From: Pseudocitrobacter sp913778145
GTDB taxonomy: Bacteria; Pseudomonadota; Gammaproteobacteria; Enterobacterales; Enterobacteriaceae
Reading direction: 5' to 3'
Assembly: GCA_035726825.1 (NCBI GenBank)
Contig: JALNTX010000007.1
Location: 248,001 to 312,000 of the forward strand
DNA length: 64,000 nucleotides
Below are positions 51,042 to 60,065 of the stretch, piece by piece (within the stretch, counting starts at the first letter, position 1; each line of letters begins with the position of its first letter). A program made the translations under genes and the position numbers. The notes beneath the pieces were generated by a model. That model had not been told where the DNA came from, did no database searches, and worked only from the letters and a program-made list of their open reading frames with translations.

Positions 51042-51974
51042 TTGCTTCAATTTCGCAGGATCCTTCTTCTTGGCGCCCTCACCTTAGCGGCGCCAGTCTT
51101 TGCGGGGAAGCTGGCGATTGTCATTGATGATTTTGGCTATCGCCCGCACAACGAAAATCAGGTGCTGGCAATGCCGTCAGCCGTCTCCGTGGCCGTTCTC
51201 CCCAATGCGCCGCATGCCCATGAAATGGCGACCAAAGCGCATAACAGCGGGCATGAAGTGCTCATCCATCTGCCGATGGCACCGCTCAGTAAACAGCCGT
51301 TGGAAAAAGACACGCTGCGCCCGGAAATGAGCAGCGACGAAATCGAACGCATTATTCGCGAATCAGTGAATAAGGTTCCGTATGCCGTGGGGTTAAACAA
51401 CCACATGGGCAGCGCGATGACCTCCAGCCTGTTCGGCATGCAGAAAGTGATGCAGGCGCTGAGCCGCTATAACCTTTATTTCCTCGACAGCATGACCATT
51501 GGCAACAGCCAGGCGATGCGCGCCGCCAGCGGCACAGGCGTGAAGGTAATTAAGCGCAAAGTGTTCCTCGACGATACGCAGAATGAAGCCGATATTCGCC
51601 GTCAGTTTAACCGGGCGGTTGAGCTGGCGCGGCGTAACGGTTCGGCGATTGCGATTGGACACCCGCATCCGTCGACCGTAAGTGTATTGCAACAGATGCT
51701 GCCCACGTTACCGTCGGATATCACCCTTGTGCGCCCGAGCGATCTGCTTAACGAACCGCAAGTAGACACCTCCACGCCAAATCTGACGCCACCGAAAGGC
51801 ACAGCGCCAGACGCACCGCGAAATCCGTTCCGCGGCGTGAAGCTGTGTAAAACGAAGAAAGCGCCGGAACCGGTATACGCTACCCAGTTCTTTACCGTGA
51901 TGGCGGACAGCATCAGCAACAGCACCGTGATGCAGTACCTGCGGCTTCAGTGGCAGGGTTGGGATAAGCCGTAA
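51042..51974 (+). CDS. yibQ: YibQ, divergent polysaccharide deacetylase-like protein
   Basis: Starting at TTG 51042 the protein is 310 residues and begins with a signal peptide (LQFRRILLLGALTLAAPVFA) that aligns with the E. coli start. GTG at 51024 is an alternative, giving 316 residues. The NodB-like fold shows LAIVIDDFGYRPHNEN (catalytic Asp region), LIHLPMAPLSKQPLE, GLNNHMGSAMTS and IAIGHPHPSTV. It is periplasmic and follows envC in the same transcript, suggesting a cell-envelope role. The substrate is unproven. Confidence 0.9.
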   Translation: MLQFRRILLLGALTLAAPVFAGKLAIVIDDFGYRPHNENQVLAMPSAVSVAVLPNAPHAHEMATKAHNSGHEVLIHLPMAPLSKQPLEKDTLRPEMSSDEIERIIRESVNKVPYAVGLNNHMGSAMTSSLFGMQKVMQALSRYNLYFLDSMTIGNSQAMRAASGTGVKVIKRKVFLDDTQNEADIRRQFNRAVELARRNGSAIAIGHPHPSTVSVLQQMLPTLPSDITLVRPSDLLNEPQVDTSTPNLTPPKGTAPDAPRNPFRGVKLCKTKKAPEPVYATQFFTVMADSISNSTVMQYLRLQWQGWDKP

Positions 51975-51985
51975 CCTATGAAAAT

Positions 51986-52015
51986 GCCCGGTGGCGCTGT
52001 GCTTACCGGGCCTAC
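51986..52015. repeat. REP palindrome between yibQ and waaH
   Basis: GCCCGGTGGCGC..GCTTACCGGGCCTAC is a sister of the unit at 40289. It sits between the convergent genes yibQ and waaH and may serve both 3' ends. Confidence 0.8.
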
Positions 52016-52030
52016 AGACCTTGCCAAACA

Positions 52031-53071
52031 TTAACGCAGGCTAAGCGCTTTACGTGCCAGCCTGCGGCTCGCCAGACCACGATCCTGCCAGCTATACAAA
52101 CGCACCGACCACAGCAGCACCTGATACGCCATCTTCGGGCTACGCACATTCGCCACCATCCTTTTATACATTCCGGACGCGAATATCTCGGCAATCATCA
52201 TTTTACGCGTAATCACATCATGCTCTTTACGCACAGCATGACAAACCCGTAATGCTTCATAGGTTATTTGCTGATAAAACTCCGGATACATCTTAATTTT
52301 ATCCGCATAATCCCGGTTTAATTTATCCAGCAGGCGGGTAATTTTAATATAATGGCGTTGATAGGAAAGGTTTTTACGCCCAATACGTTTTTTACGGCTC
52401 ACCGAAACATCATGCAGAAAATATTTATATAACGATTCTTCGGTATATCGCGCGCGCGTGGCGTTATACATAAATTCCGTCGACCAGAGAATATCCTGGT
52501 GATGTAATCCCGGTACAAATTTCAGATTACACTGCTTAATTAATTCATGACGATAAACGCCCATCCAGACCACGTGCGTCCAGCGGCGACTGGCTAACGC
52601 CATGCGCAGCCACTCCGGGCCGCTCATCACATCGGTTGAGCGAATGCGCTCCTGCGGAATGGATTGCCAGGTTTTGCCCGTCTCACGTTCACACCAGTCG
52701 GCATTACACTGGGCGACGTCAAGATTATCCTGCAACGCCATGTTCATCAGCGTTTCATAAATACGCGGATAGGTAATATCATCGGCGTCCACAAACGCGA
52801 TATACTCACCGTGTGCCAGTTCCAGGCCCCGATTTCGGGCCACCGATGCCCCGGCATTGGCCTGATGCACCAAACGAACCTGTGGGTAATTCTCGGCGTA
52901 ATACGTTGCGATATCGACAGAATTATCCGTAGAGCCGTCATTCACAATGATAATTTCCAGCGCAGTCCAGGTTTGCGCCAGCAGAGATTCCATACAGGCT
53001 TTAAATGCATTGCCTGCGTTATAGAGCGGGATGATGACACTGAGTGTCCCTGGGCTATTCATCTTTTTCAT
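52031..53071 (-). CDS. waaH: WaaH (YibD), LPS heptosyl III glucuronosyltransferase
   Basis: This 346-residue GT2 glycosyltransferase is very similar to E. coli YibD/WaaH (344), which adds glucuronic acid to heptose III of the LPS inner core under phosphate starvation. LSVIIPLYNAGNAFKACMES and IIVNDGSTDNS form the nucleotide-sugar site, and AFVDADD is the DxD motif near residue 98. The C-terminal third is basic and probably membrane-associated. Codon 1 (ATG at 53071) follows AAGGTGATCAGGTA, and an internal Met at 53062 is possible. Confidence 0.93.
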   Translation of the reverse strand: MKKMNSPGTLSVIIPLYNAGNAFKACMESLLAQTWTALEIIIVNDGSTDNSVDIATYYAENYPQVRLVHQANAGASVARNRGLELAHGEYIAFVDADDITYPRIYETLMNMALQDNLDVAQCNADWCERETGKTWQSIPQERIRSTDVMSGPEWLRMALASRRWTHVVWMGVYRHELIKQCNLKFVPGLHHQDILWSTEFMYNATRARYTEESLYKYFLHDVSVSRKKRIGRKNLSYQRHYIKITRLLDKLNRDYADKIKMYPEFYQQITYEALRVCHAVRKEHDVITRKMMIAEIFASGMYKRMVANVRSPKMAYQVLLWSVRLYSWQDRGLASRRLARKALSLR

Positions 53072-53242
53072 TACCTGATCACCTTAACGTGTAGGTTACG
53101 TTTTACCCTTCCCACCTTAAGAATGAATTAAGGGCGAAAGATATTTCGGCGTCATTCCTTCGAACCGATGAAATTTATTTTTATAAACAGGAAGTAGCGT
53201 GCCGGAGAGGGATTTGTAATGAAATAAGACTAACGCCCGAAT

Positions 53243-53260
53243 ACGAAACATTTATGACAA
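53243..53260 (-). promoter_or_regulatory. Possible Pho box upstream of waaH
   Basis: On the minus strand TTGTCAT-AAAT-GTTTCGT resembles the PhoB consensus (two CTGTCAT-like repeats with a 4-base spacer). The first half is good and the second weak. It lies about 170-190 bases before the waaH start. PhoBR control of waaH is known in E. coli. Confidence 0.4.
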
Positions 53261-53299
53261 TGACAAAGATTTACATATATCAGGCGTTTTTAAGATTAA

Positions 53300-53339
53300 C
53301 TTCAGGAAATACGCCTCATGCCTGAAGAGACATGAGGCG
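53300..53339 (-). terminator. tdh 3' structure: hairpin with interlocked second stem
   Basis: CGCCTCATG (53312-53320) and CATGAGGCG (53331-53339) form a perfect nine-base-pair stem eight bases past the tdh stop. CTTCAGG (53300-53306) and CCTGAAG (53321-53327) form a second perfect stem interlocked with the first. The two stems can compete or form an H-type pseudoknot. The first stem is a plausible terminator of kbl-tdh, but no strong T-run follows. Confidence 0.65.
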
Positions 53340-53346
53340 ATGAGCC

Positions 53347-54372
53347 TTAATCCCAGCTCAGAATGACTTTACCAGACTGGCCGGAACGCATCGCGTCGAA
53401 GCCTTTCTGGAAATCATCAATGCCGAAATGGTGGGTGATAATCGGCGTGAGATCCAGGCCAGACTGAATCAACGCCGCCATCTTGTACCAGGTCTCGAAC
53501 ATTTCGCGGCCATAAATCCCTTTGATAAACAGCCCCTTGAAGATGACTTTGGTCCAGTCGATCGACATATCAGATGGCGGAATACCCAACATGGCAATAC
53601 GCCCGCCGTGGTTCATGGTGTCGAGCATGGAGCGGAACGCCGCCGGCGCGCCAGACATTTCCAGGCCGACGTCAAAGCCTTCAGTCATGCCGAGTTCAGC
53701 CATCACCTCGGCCAGGTTCTCTTTGGAGACATTTACCGCGCGGGTGACGCCCATTTTACGCGCCAGATCGAGACGGTATTCATTCACATCGGTGATAACA
53801 ACGTTGCGCGCGCCCACGTGTTTCGCGACCGCCGCCGCCATTACGCCGATTGGGCCTGCGCCGGACACCAGCACATCTTCGCCAACCAGGTCGAAAGAGA
53901 GCGCCGTGTGTACCGCGTTGCCGAATGGGTCAAAGATAGAGGCGAGGTCATCAGAAATATTATCCGGGATTTTGAAGGCGTTGAACGCCGGGATCACCAG
54001 ATATTCCGCAAAGCAGCCTGGACGATTCACACCCACGCCAATAGTGTTGCGGCACAGGTGCGTGCGGCCGCCACGGCAGTTACGACAGTGCCCGCAGGTG
54101 ATATGGCCTTCACCGGAGACGCGGTCGCCAATTTTAAAGCCTTTCACTTCCTGGCCGATGCCGACAACTTCGCCGACATACTCATGACCGACCACCATCG
54201 GAACCGGGATGGTTTTCTGCGACCATTCATCCCAGTTATAAATGTGCACATCCGTACCGCAAATCGCCGTTTTACGGATTTTAATCAGCAGATCGTTATG
54301 GCCCACGTCCGGTTTCGGTACGTCGGTCATCCAGATCCCCTCTTCCGCTTTCAGTTTCGACAACGCTTTCAT
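53347..54372 (-). CDS. tdh: L-threonine 3-dehydrogenase Tdh
   Basis: This 341-residue zinc alcohol-dehydrogenase-family enzyme oxidises L-threonine to 2-amino-3-ketobutyrate with NAD+. C38 in AICGTDVHIYNWDEW is the catalytic zinc ligand. C93, C96, C99 and C107 bind the structural zinc. VSGAGPIGVMAAAVAKHVGA is the NAD fold. It follows kbl after nine bases, and the unstable product is passed to Kbl. Confidence 0.98.
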   Translation of the reverse strand: MKALSKLKAEEGIWMTDVPKPDVGHNDLLIKIRKTAICGTDVHIYNWDEWSQKTIPVPMVVGHEYVGEVVGIGQEVKGFKIGDRVSGEGHITCGHCRNCRGGRTHLCRNTIGVGVNRPGCFAEYLVIPAFNAFKIPDNISDDLASIFDPFGNAVHTALSFDLVGEDVLVSGAGPIGVMAAAVAKHVGARNVVITDVNEYRLDLARKMGVTRAVNVSKENLAEVMAELGMTEGFDVGLEMSGAPAAFRSMLDTMNHGGRIAMLGIPPSDMSIDWTKVIFKGLFIKGIYGREMFETWYKMAALIQSGLDLTPIITHHFGIDDFQKGFDAMRSGQSGKVILSWD

Positions 54373-54381
54373 CTGGCTTCC

Positions 54382-55578
54382 TCAGGCAATCACGCCCAGT
54401 TGTTTACCAATGCGGATAAAGGCTTCCACCGCACGTTCGATTTGTTCAGGGGAGTGTGCCGCCGACATCTGGGTGCGAATGCGCGCCTGGCCTTTCGGCA
54501 CCACCGGATAGAAGAAACCGGTGACGTAGATCCCCTCTTTTTGCAGCAGGCGAGCAAACTCCTGTGCCACAACCGCATCGCCCAGCATCACCGGGATAAT
54601 GGCGTGATCGGCACCCGCCAGAGTAAACCCTGCTGCGCTCATTTTTTCGCGGAACAGGCGGGCGTTAGCCCACAGGCGATCGCGAAGTTCAGCGCCGCTG
54701 GCAACCATTTCCAGCACTTTGATAGAAGCCGAGACAATCGCCGGAGCCAGCGAGTTGGAGAACAGATACGGGCGGGAGCGCTGACGCAGCCACTCAACCA
54801 CTTCTTTACGCGCCGCGGTGTAACCACCGGATGCACCGCCGAGCGCTTTACCCAGCGTGCCGGTGATGATGTCCACGCGGCCCATTACATCGCAATATTC
54901 ATGGGAGCCACGGCCGTTTTCACCGACAAAACCGACGGCGTGAGAGTCATCGACCATCACCAACGCATCGTACTTGTCGGCAAGGTCGCACACGCCTTTC
55001 AGGTTGGCAATCACGCCGTCCATCGAGAACACGCCGTCGGTGGCGATCAGCACGTGGCGCGCTCCGGCGTCACGTGCCTCTTTCAGGCGCGCTTCCAGTT
55101 CCTGCATGTCGTTGTTGGCATAGCGGAAGCGTTTCGCTTTACACAGACGCACACCGTCAATGATGGACGCGTGGTTCAGGGCATCGGAGATAATCGCATC
55201 TTCCGGGCCGAGCAGCGTTTCAAACAAGCCGCCGTTGGCGTCAAAGCAGGAGGAATAAAGAATCGCATCTTCCATACCGAGGAATTCCGCTAGCTTCTGC
55301 TCCAGCACTTTGTGGTTATCCTGGGTGCCGCAGATGAAACGCACGGACGCCATACCGAAACCGTGGCTGTCGAGGCCCGCTTTCGCGGCGGCAATCAGCG
55401 CCGGATGGTTCGCCAGCCCAAGGTAGTTATTGGCGCAGAAGTTGATCACGTGACTGCCATCGCCTACGGTGATATCCGCCTGCTGCGCGGACGTAATAAT
55501 ACGTTCTTCTTTAAACAACCCTTCCGCGCGGGCGGTATCCAGGTCACCGGCTAACTGTTTGTAAAAATCACCACGCAT
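54382..55578 (-). CDS. kbl: 2-amino-3-ketobutyrate CoA ligase Kbl
   Basis: This 398-residue PLP enzyme (same length as E. coli) cleaves 2-amino-3-ketobutyrate with CoA to glycine and acetyl-CoA, completing threonine catabolism with Tdh. The PLP lysine is K244 in ITGTLGKALGGASGG, and MVDDSHAVGFVGENGRGSHE is the family motif. It is first in the kbl-tdh operon. E. coli kbl-tdh is induced by leucine through Lrp. The promoter must lie in the 216-base spacer to hldD. Confidence 0.98.
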   Translation of the reverse strand: MRGDFYKQLAGDLDTARAEGLFKEERIITSAQQADITVGDGSHVINFCANNYLGLANHPALIAAAKAGLDSHGFGMASVRFICGTQDNHKVLEQKLAEFLGMEDAILYSSCFDANGGLFETLLGPEDAIISDALNHASIIDGVRLCKAKRFRYANNDMQELEARLKEARDAGARHVLIATDGVFSMDGVIANLKGVCDLADKYDALVMVDDSHAVGFVGENGRGSHEYCDVMGRVDIITGTLGKALGGASGGYTAARKEVVEWLRQRSRPYLFSNSLAPAIVSASIKVLEMVASGAELRDRLWANARLFREKMSAAGFTLAGADHAIIPVMLGDAVVAQEFARLLQKEGIYVTGFFYPVVPKGQARIRTQMSAAHSPEQIERAVEAFIRIGKQLGVIA

Positions 55579-55751
55579 TGCAACTCTCCAGATTCGGCAA
55601 ATGTCGGCACATATTACCTAAAGCTATACGTATGTACGAGATGACGCAGCACCCGTTGCATTTTTTGTAGCATAAATCACGCGTCACACGGGGCTTTGAT
55701 GGCGAAAGGCTGAAGGCGGGTCGATGTGATGTTATGATAAGAGTCATTAGC

Positions 55752-55770
55752 GCCCTGGATTGTCCAGGGC
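55752..55770 (+). repeat. Hairpin in the hldD leader
   Basis: GCCCTGGA-TTG-TCCAGGGC is a perfect eight-base-pair stem with a three-base loop, ending 24 bases before the hldD ATG. It is compact and GC-rich, and may be a 5' mRNA stabiliser or temperature-sensitive element. No T-run follows. Confidence 0.6.
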
Positions 55771-55794
55771 ACTCACATTTCAAAGGTTACAGTT

Positions 55795-56727
55795 ATGATC
55801 ATCGTTACCGGCGGCGCTGGCTTTATCGGCAGCAACATCGTTAAAGCGCTCAATGACAAAGGCATCACCGACATTCTGGTGGTAGATAACCTGAAAGACG
55901 GCACCAAGTTCGTAAACCTGGTCGATCTGAACATCGCCGACTACATGGATAAAGAAGATTTTCTGATCCAGATAATGGCCGGTGAAGATTTCGGCGACAT
56001 CGAAGCTATCTTCCACGAAGGGGCCTGCTCGTCCACCACCGAGTGGGACGGCAAGTACATGATGGATAACAACTATCAGTACTCCAAAGAGCTGCTGCAC
56101 TACTGCCTGGAGCGCGAAATCCCGTTCCTGTACGCCTCTTCCGCAGCGACCTATGGCGGCCGCACCAGCGACTTCATCGAATCCCGTGAATATGAGAAAC
56201 CGCTGAACGTTTACGGCTACTCCAAATTCCTGTTCGACGAATATGTCCGCCAGATCCTGCCAGAAGCGAACTCGCCGATTGTAGGCTTCCGCTACTTCAA
56301 CGTGTATGGCCCGCGCGAGGGCCACAAAGGCAGCATGGCGAGCGTGGCCTTCCACCTCAACACTCAGCTGAACAACGGCGAAAGCCCGAAACTGTTCGAA
56401 GGCAGCGATGGCTTCAAACGCGATTTCGTTTATGTGGGCGACGTGGCGGACGTGAATCTGTGGTTCTGGGAAAACGGCGTATCCGGCATCTACAACCTCG
56501 GCACTGGCCGCGCGGAATCCTTCCAGGCCGTGGCAGATGCCGCACTGGCATACCACAAAAAAGGCACGCTGGAATACATTCCGTTCCCGGAAAAACTGAA
56601 AGGCCGCTACCAGGCATTCACGCAGGCTGACCTGACTAACCTGCGCGCGGCGGGCTACGACAAGCCGTTCAAAACCGTCGCTGAAGGCGTGGCGGAATAT
56701 ATGGCCTGGTTGAATCGCGACGCTTAA
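55795..56727 (+). CDS. hldD: ADP-L-glycero-D-manno-heptose 6-epimerase HldD
   Basis: This 310-residue short-chain-dehydrogenase enzyme (RfaD/WaaD/HtrM) makes ADP-L-glycero-D-manno-heptose for the LPS inner core. MIIVTGGAGFIGSNIVKAL is the NADP site. Y140 and K144 (NVYGYSKF) are the catalytic pair, and SAATYGGR is also typical. AAAGGTTACAGTT precedes the ATG. It is the first gene of hldD-waaF-waaC-waaL. In E. coli this gene also has a heat-shock promoter, which I did not try to place. Confidence 0.98.
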   Translation: MIIVTGGAGFIGSNIVKALNDKGITDILVVDNLKDGTKFVNLVDLNIADYMDKEDFLIQIMAGEDFGDIEAIFHEGACSSTTEWDGKYMMDNNYQYSKELLHYCLEREIPFLYASSAATYGGRTSDFIESREYEKPLNVYGYSKFLFDEYVRQILPEANSPIVGFRYFNVYGPREGHKGSMASVAFHLNTQLNNGESPKLFEGSDGFKRDFVYVGDVADVNLWFWENGVSGIYNLGTGRAESFQAVADAALAYHKKGTLEYIPFPEKLKGRYQAFTQADLTNLRAAGYDKPFKTVAEGVAEYMAWLNRDA

Positions 56728-56729
56728 CA

Positions 56730-57776
56730 ATGAATATTTTGGTGATTGGCCCGTCATGGGTGGGCGACATGATGATGTCGCAAAGTCTCTATCGCACGCT
56801 CAAGGCGCGCTATCCCCAGGCTATCATTGACGTGATGGCACCCGCGTGGTGCCGTCCGCTTTTAGCACGTATGCCGGAAGTCAACGACGCGATCCCGATG
56901 CCGCTTGGGCACGGGGCGCTGGAGTTGGGCGAACGTCGCAGGCTGGGTCACAGCCTGCGTGACCGCCGCTACGATCGCGCGTACGTGCTGCCCAATTCGT
57001 TTAAATCGGCACTGGTTCCCTTCTTTGCCAGTATTCCTCTGCGTACCGGCTGGCGTGGCGAAATGCGCTACGGCCTGCTCAACGACGCCCGCGTGCTGGA
57101 TAAAGACGCCTGGCCGCTGATGGTTGAACGCTACGTGGCGCTGGCCTTTGATAAAGGCGTAATGCGCTGCGCGAAAGATTTGCCGCAGCCGCTGCTGTGG
57201 CCACAGCTACACGTTGCCGAAGGCGAGAAATCGCAGATGTGCAACACCTTCAATATCTCCTCTGAACGCCCGATGATTGGCTTCTGCCCTGGCGCAGAGT
57301 TCGGCCCGGCAAAGCGCTGGCCGCACTATCATTACGCCGAACTGGCGAAACAGCTGATCGACGAAGGCTATCAAATCGCGCTGTTTGGCTCCGCGAAAGA
57401 TCATGAAGCCGGCAACGAAATCCTGGCCGCGCTGAGTGCTGAGCAGCAGGCATGGTGCCGCAACCTGGCCGGAGAAACCCAGCTGGAACAGGCTGTGGTT
57501 CTGATTGCCGCCTGCAAAGCGGTCGTCACCAATGACTCTGGCCTGATGCACGTCGCCGCAGCCCTGAACCGCCCGCTGGTTGCCCTCTACGGCCCCAGCA
57601 GCCCGGATTTCACCCCGCCGCTGTCGAACAAAGCACGCGTCATCCGTCTGATTACCGGCTACCACAAGGTGCGTAAAGGCGATGCCGCAGAAGGCTATCA
57701 TCAAAGCTTGATCGACATCACGCCAGCCCGCGTACTGGAAGAGCTAAACGCCCTGCTGCTGGACGAGGAAGCCTGA
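56730..57776 (+). CDS. waaF: ADP-heptose:LPS heptosyltransferase II WaaF
   Basis: This 348-residue GT9 enzyme (RfaF) adds the second heptose to the LPS inner core. MNILVIGPSWVGDMMMSQSL is the N-terminal acceptor-side loop, and TNDSGLMHVAAALNRPLVAL near residue 265 is the ADP-heptose site. The start lies two bases after the hldD stop. It is followed by waaC after three bases. Confidence 0.98.
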   Translation: MNILVIGPSWVGDMMMSQSLYRTLKARYPQAIIDVMAPAWCRPLLARMPEVNDAIPMPLGHGALELGERRRLGHSLRDRRYDRAYVLPNSFKSALVPFFASIPLRTGWRGEMRYGLLNDARVLDKDAWPLMVERYVALAFDKGVMRCAKDLPQPLLWPQLHVAEGEKSQMCNTFNISSERPMIGFCPGAEFGPAKRWPHYHYAELAKQLIDEGYQIALFGSAKDHEAGNEILAALSAEQQAWCRNLAGETQLEQAVVLIAACKAVVTNDSGLMHVAAALNRPLVALYGPSSPDFTPPLSNKARVIRLITGYHKVRKGDAAEGYHQSLIDITPARVLEELNALLLDEEA

Positions 57777-57779
57777 CGG

Positions 57780-58742
57780 ATGCGGGTATTGATCGTTAAA
57801 ACATCTTCCATGGGCGACGTATTGCATACATTGCCTGCGTTAACTGACGCCATGCAGGCATTTCCTGGCATTCGCTTCGACTGGGTGGTTGAAGAAGGTT
57901 TCGCGCAGATCCCTTCCTGGCACGAAGCCGTCGAGCGCGTTATCCCGGTGGCGATTCGTCGCTGGCGCAAAGCGTGGTTCTCCGCGCCGATTAAAGCCGA
58001 GCGGAAAGCGTTTCGCGAGACGCTTCAGGCGGTGAAGTACGATGCGGTGATTGACGCGCAGGGGCTGGTAAAAAGCGCCGCCCTCGTCACGCGACTGGCT
58101 CACGGTATCAAGCACGGCATGGACTGGCAAACCGCGCGCGAGCCGCTGGCAAGCCTGTTCTACAATCGTCGCCACCATATCGCCAAACAGCAGCACGCCG
58201 TTGAACGCACGCGTGAACTGTTTGCCAAAAGCCTGAGTTACACAAAGCCTCAGACACAGGGTGATTATGCGATTGCACGCCACTTCCTGACGCAAACCGC
58301 TGCGTATACTGAGCCTTACGTCGTATTCCTGCATGCCACCACGCGTGATGACAAACACTGGCCGGAAGCGCACTGGCGAGAGTTAATTGGCTTGCTGAAA
58401 GAGAGTGGGCTGAAGGTGAAATTGCCGTGGGGCGCGCCGCATGAAGAAGCACGCGCAAAGCGATTAGCGGAAGGGTTTGATTATGTCGAGGTACTGCCGC
58501 GCCTGAGCCTGGAGGCCATTGCACATGTACTGGCTGGCGCAAACTATGTTGTCTCGGTGGATACAGGGCTTAGTCATCTTACGGCGGCGCTGGATCGACC
58601 GAATATTACGTTGTATGGCCCAACGGACCCTGGGTTAATTGGTGGTTATGGGAAGAACCAGGTCGCGTGCTGTTCTACCGATCGTGATTTAGCGCATCTG
58701 ACTGCAAATGCCGTTTGGCATGAGATCTCAGCCCTTAAATAA
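57780..58742 (+). CDS. waaC: ADP-heptose:LPS heptosyltransferase I WaaC
   Basis: This 320-residue GT9 enzyme (RfaC) adds the first heptose to Kdo2-lipid A. MRVLIVKTSSMGDVLHTLPA carries the catalytic Asp region, and VDTGLSHLTAALDRPNITLY and GPTDPGLIGGYG are donor-site signatures. GAGGAAGCC precedes the ATG within the end of waaF. It is an essential step for a full core. Confidence 0.98.
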   Translation: MRVLIVKTSSMGDVLHTLPALTDAMQAFPGIRFDWVVEEGFAQIPSWHEAVERVIPVAIRRWRKAWFSAPIKAERKAFRETLQAVKYDAVIDAQGLVKSAALVTRLAHGIKHGMDWQTAREPLASLFYNRRHHIAKQQHAVERTRELFAKSLSYTKPQTQGDYAIARHFLTQTAAYTEPYVVFLHATTRDDKHWPEAHWRELIGLLKESGLKVKLPWGAPHEEARAKRLAEGFDYVEVLPRLSLEAIAHVLAGANYVVSVDTGLSHLTAALDRPNITLYGPTDPGLIGGYGKNQVACCSTDRDLAHLTANAVWHEISALK

Positions 58743-58751
58743 AGGACCTGT

Positions 58752-60026
58752 ATGTTAGCCTCTACAACCGTGCCAGGCTGGAAGGGTTATACCCAAAAAA
58801 CCGCTTCTGTACTGGAAATTCTCACATTTACGCTTTGTGCTGCAACGTTACTTATCGCGCTAATTAATAATAACTTAAGTATGAAGTTATTTAATATTAC
58901 CGGTATCCTGGCCATACTGACGTTAATCGTCAGGGGAAAAACGGCCACGCTAACGAGTAAAGCCTGCATCCTTCCGGCCGCTATCTTACTGATCGGCATT
59001 GTAGATGTTATCTGGTATTCCATGTTCAAGGTGGATAACTCACCGTTCAGAGCGACGTATCACAGCTATCTGAATACCGCGAAAGTCTTTCTGTTCGGGA
59101 CATTTATTGTTCTACTGGCGTCGACATCGAAATTTAAAGTGAAGAAGAATGTGCTTCTTTATCTCTTTTACGCGGTGTCATTTGTTATTTTTGGCTATGC
59201 CGCCTGGCTTAAATTTAATGCTGGTATGGCGCGAATCGATTTCGGTATCGGCACAGCAACGGGCGCGGCCTACTCCATTATGCTGATTGGCATTATCAGC
59301 GCGATATCTATTCTCTATGTAGAGAAAAGCCATCCTCTGCTATTTCTGCTTAATACTGCCGCAATCTTCACTGCGCTGATTTTCACGCAAACTCGCTCTG
59401 CGGTGCTGCTGTTCCCGGTTATCTGCGCCATCACGCTGGTACTCTACTTTAGTAAGGCACCCAAAAAGCTCTTTTTATCCGTTATTACTTTCCTCGCTTT
59501 ACTCGTTGTCCTGAGCTTCATCTTCAGTAAGCCGATCTCTCAACGCTATGAAAGTGCAATGCACGATATTGAGAAATACCAGACCAAAAACAACAGCCAG
59601 TCCTCATTAGGTGCACGTCTGGCGATGTATCAGGTTGGGTTTGATATTTTTGAAGAGGCGCCACTGGCATGGCGAGGCGCTGAAGAACGTGCGCAGAGCG
59701 CGAAAGGGTTAGTTGCCAAAGATAAATCGCTGATGGGAGTAATGCCCTTCCTCAATGTGCATTTACATAATGAATTTATTGAGGCGGGGTCGCTAAAAGG
59801 GCTGGCGGGAGTGCTATCTACGCTACTGTTCTATGCCGGGTTATTCTACGCCGTGTATTACTATCGTTCGCTCGGTCTGTTTGCTTTTACTCTGGCCATT
59901 ATTGGCCTGGGGTTAAGCGATGTACTGATCTGGTCGCGTAGCGTGCCGATAATCATTATCTGCGGCACTACGGTGCTGTTATTCTTCCAGAGTCAACAAG
60001 CATTGCCCGCACGACCTGAAGAATAA
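58752..60026 (+). CDS. waaL: O-antigen ligase WaaL
   Basis: This 424-residue inner-membrane protein has about 10-12 hydrophobic segments and a periplasmic loop at about residues 275-340 (holding SSLGARLAMYQVGFDIFEEA and VHLHNEFIEAGSLKGLAGVL). The conserved Arg and His there are the expected catalytic residues. It joins O-antigen from undecaprenyl diphosphate to the lipid A core. The base composition is more AT-rich than waaC. AAAGGACC precedes the ATG. It ends at a bidirectional terminator facing waaU. Confidence 0.93.
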   Translation: MLASTTVPGWKGYTQKTASVLEILTFTLCAATLLIALINNNLSMKLFNITGILAILTLIVRGKTATLTSKACILPAAILLIGIVDVIWYSMFKVDNSPFRATYHSYLNTAKVFLFGTFIVLLASTSKFKVKKNVLLYLFYAVSFVIFGYAAWLKFNAGMARIDFGIGTATGAAYSIMLIGIISAISILYVEKSHPLLFLLNTAAIFTALIFTQTRSAVLLFPVICAITLVLYFSKAPKKLFLSVITFLALLVVLSFIFSKPISQRYESAMHDIEKYQTKNNSQSSLGARLAMYQVGFDIFEEAPLAWRGAEERAQSAKGLVAKDKSLMGVMPFLNVHLHNEFIEAGSLKGLAGVLSTLLFYAGLFYAVYYYRSLGLFAFTLAIIGLGLSDVLIWSRSVPIIIICGTTVLLFFQSQQALPARPEE

Positions 60027-60031
60027 AAACC

Positions 60032-60065
60032 AAAAAAAAGTGAGCCATAATGGCTCACTTTTTTA
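60032..60065. terminator. Bidirectional terminator between waaL and waaU
   Basis: AAAAAAGTGAGCC and GGCTCACTTTTTT form a 13-base symmetric hairpin with a five-base loop and T-runs on both strands. It contains the waaU stop codon and ends both convergent LPS operons. Confidence 0.93.

Noticed and set aside
53428..55293. 621-codon open frame antisense to tdh and kbl
   Set aside because: It spans two well-conserved genes on the opposite strand and has shadow composition (Arg, His, Phe rich).
55780..56757. 325-codon open frame antisense to hldD
   Set aside because: hldD is certain on the other strand. The antisense frame has no recognisable domain.
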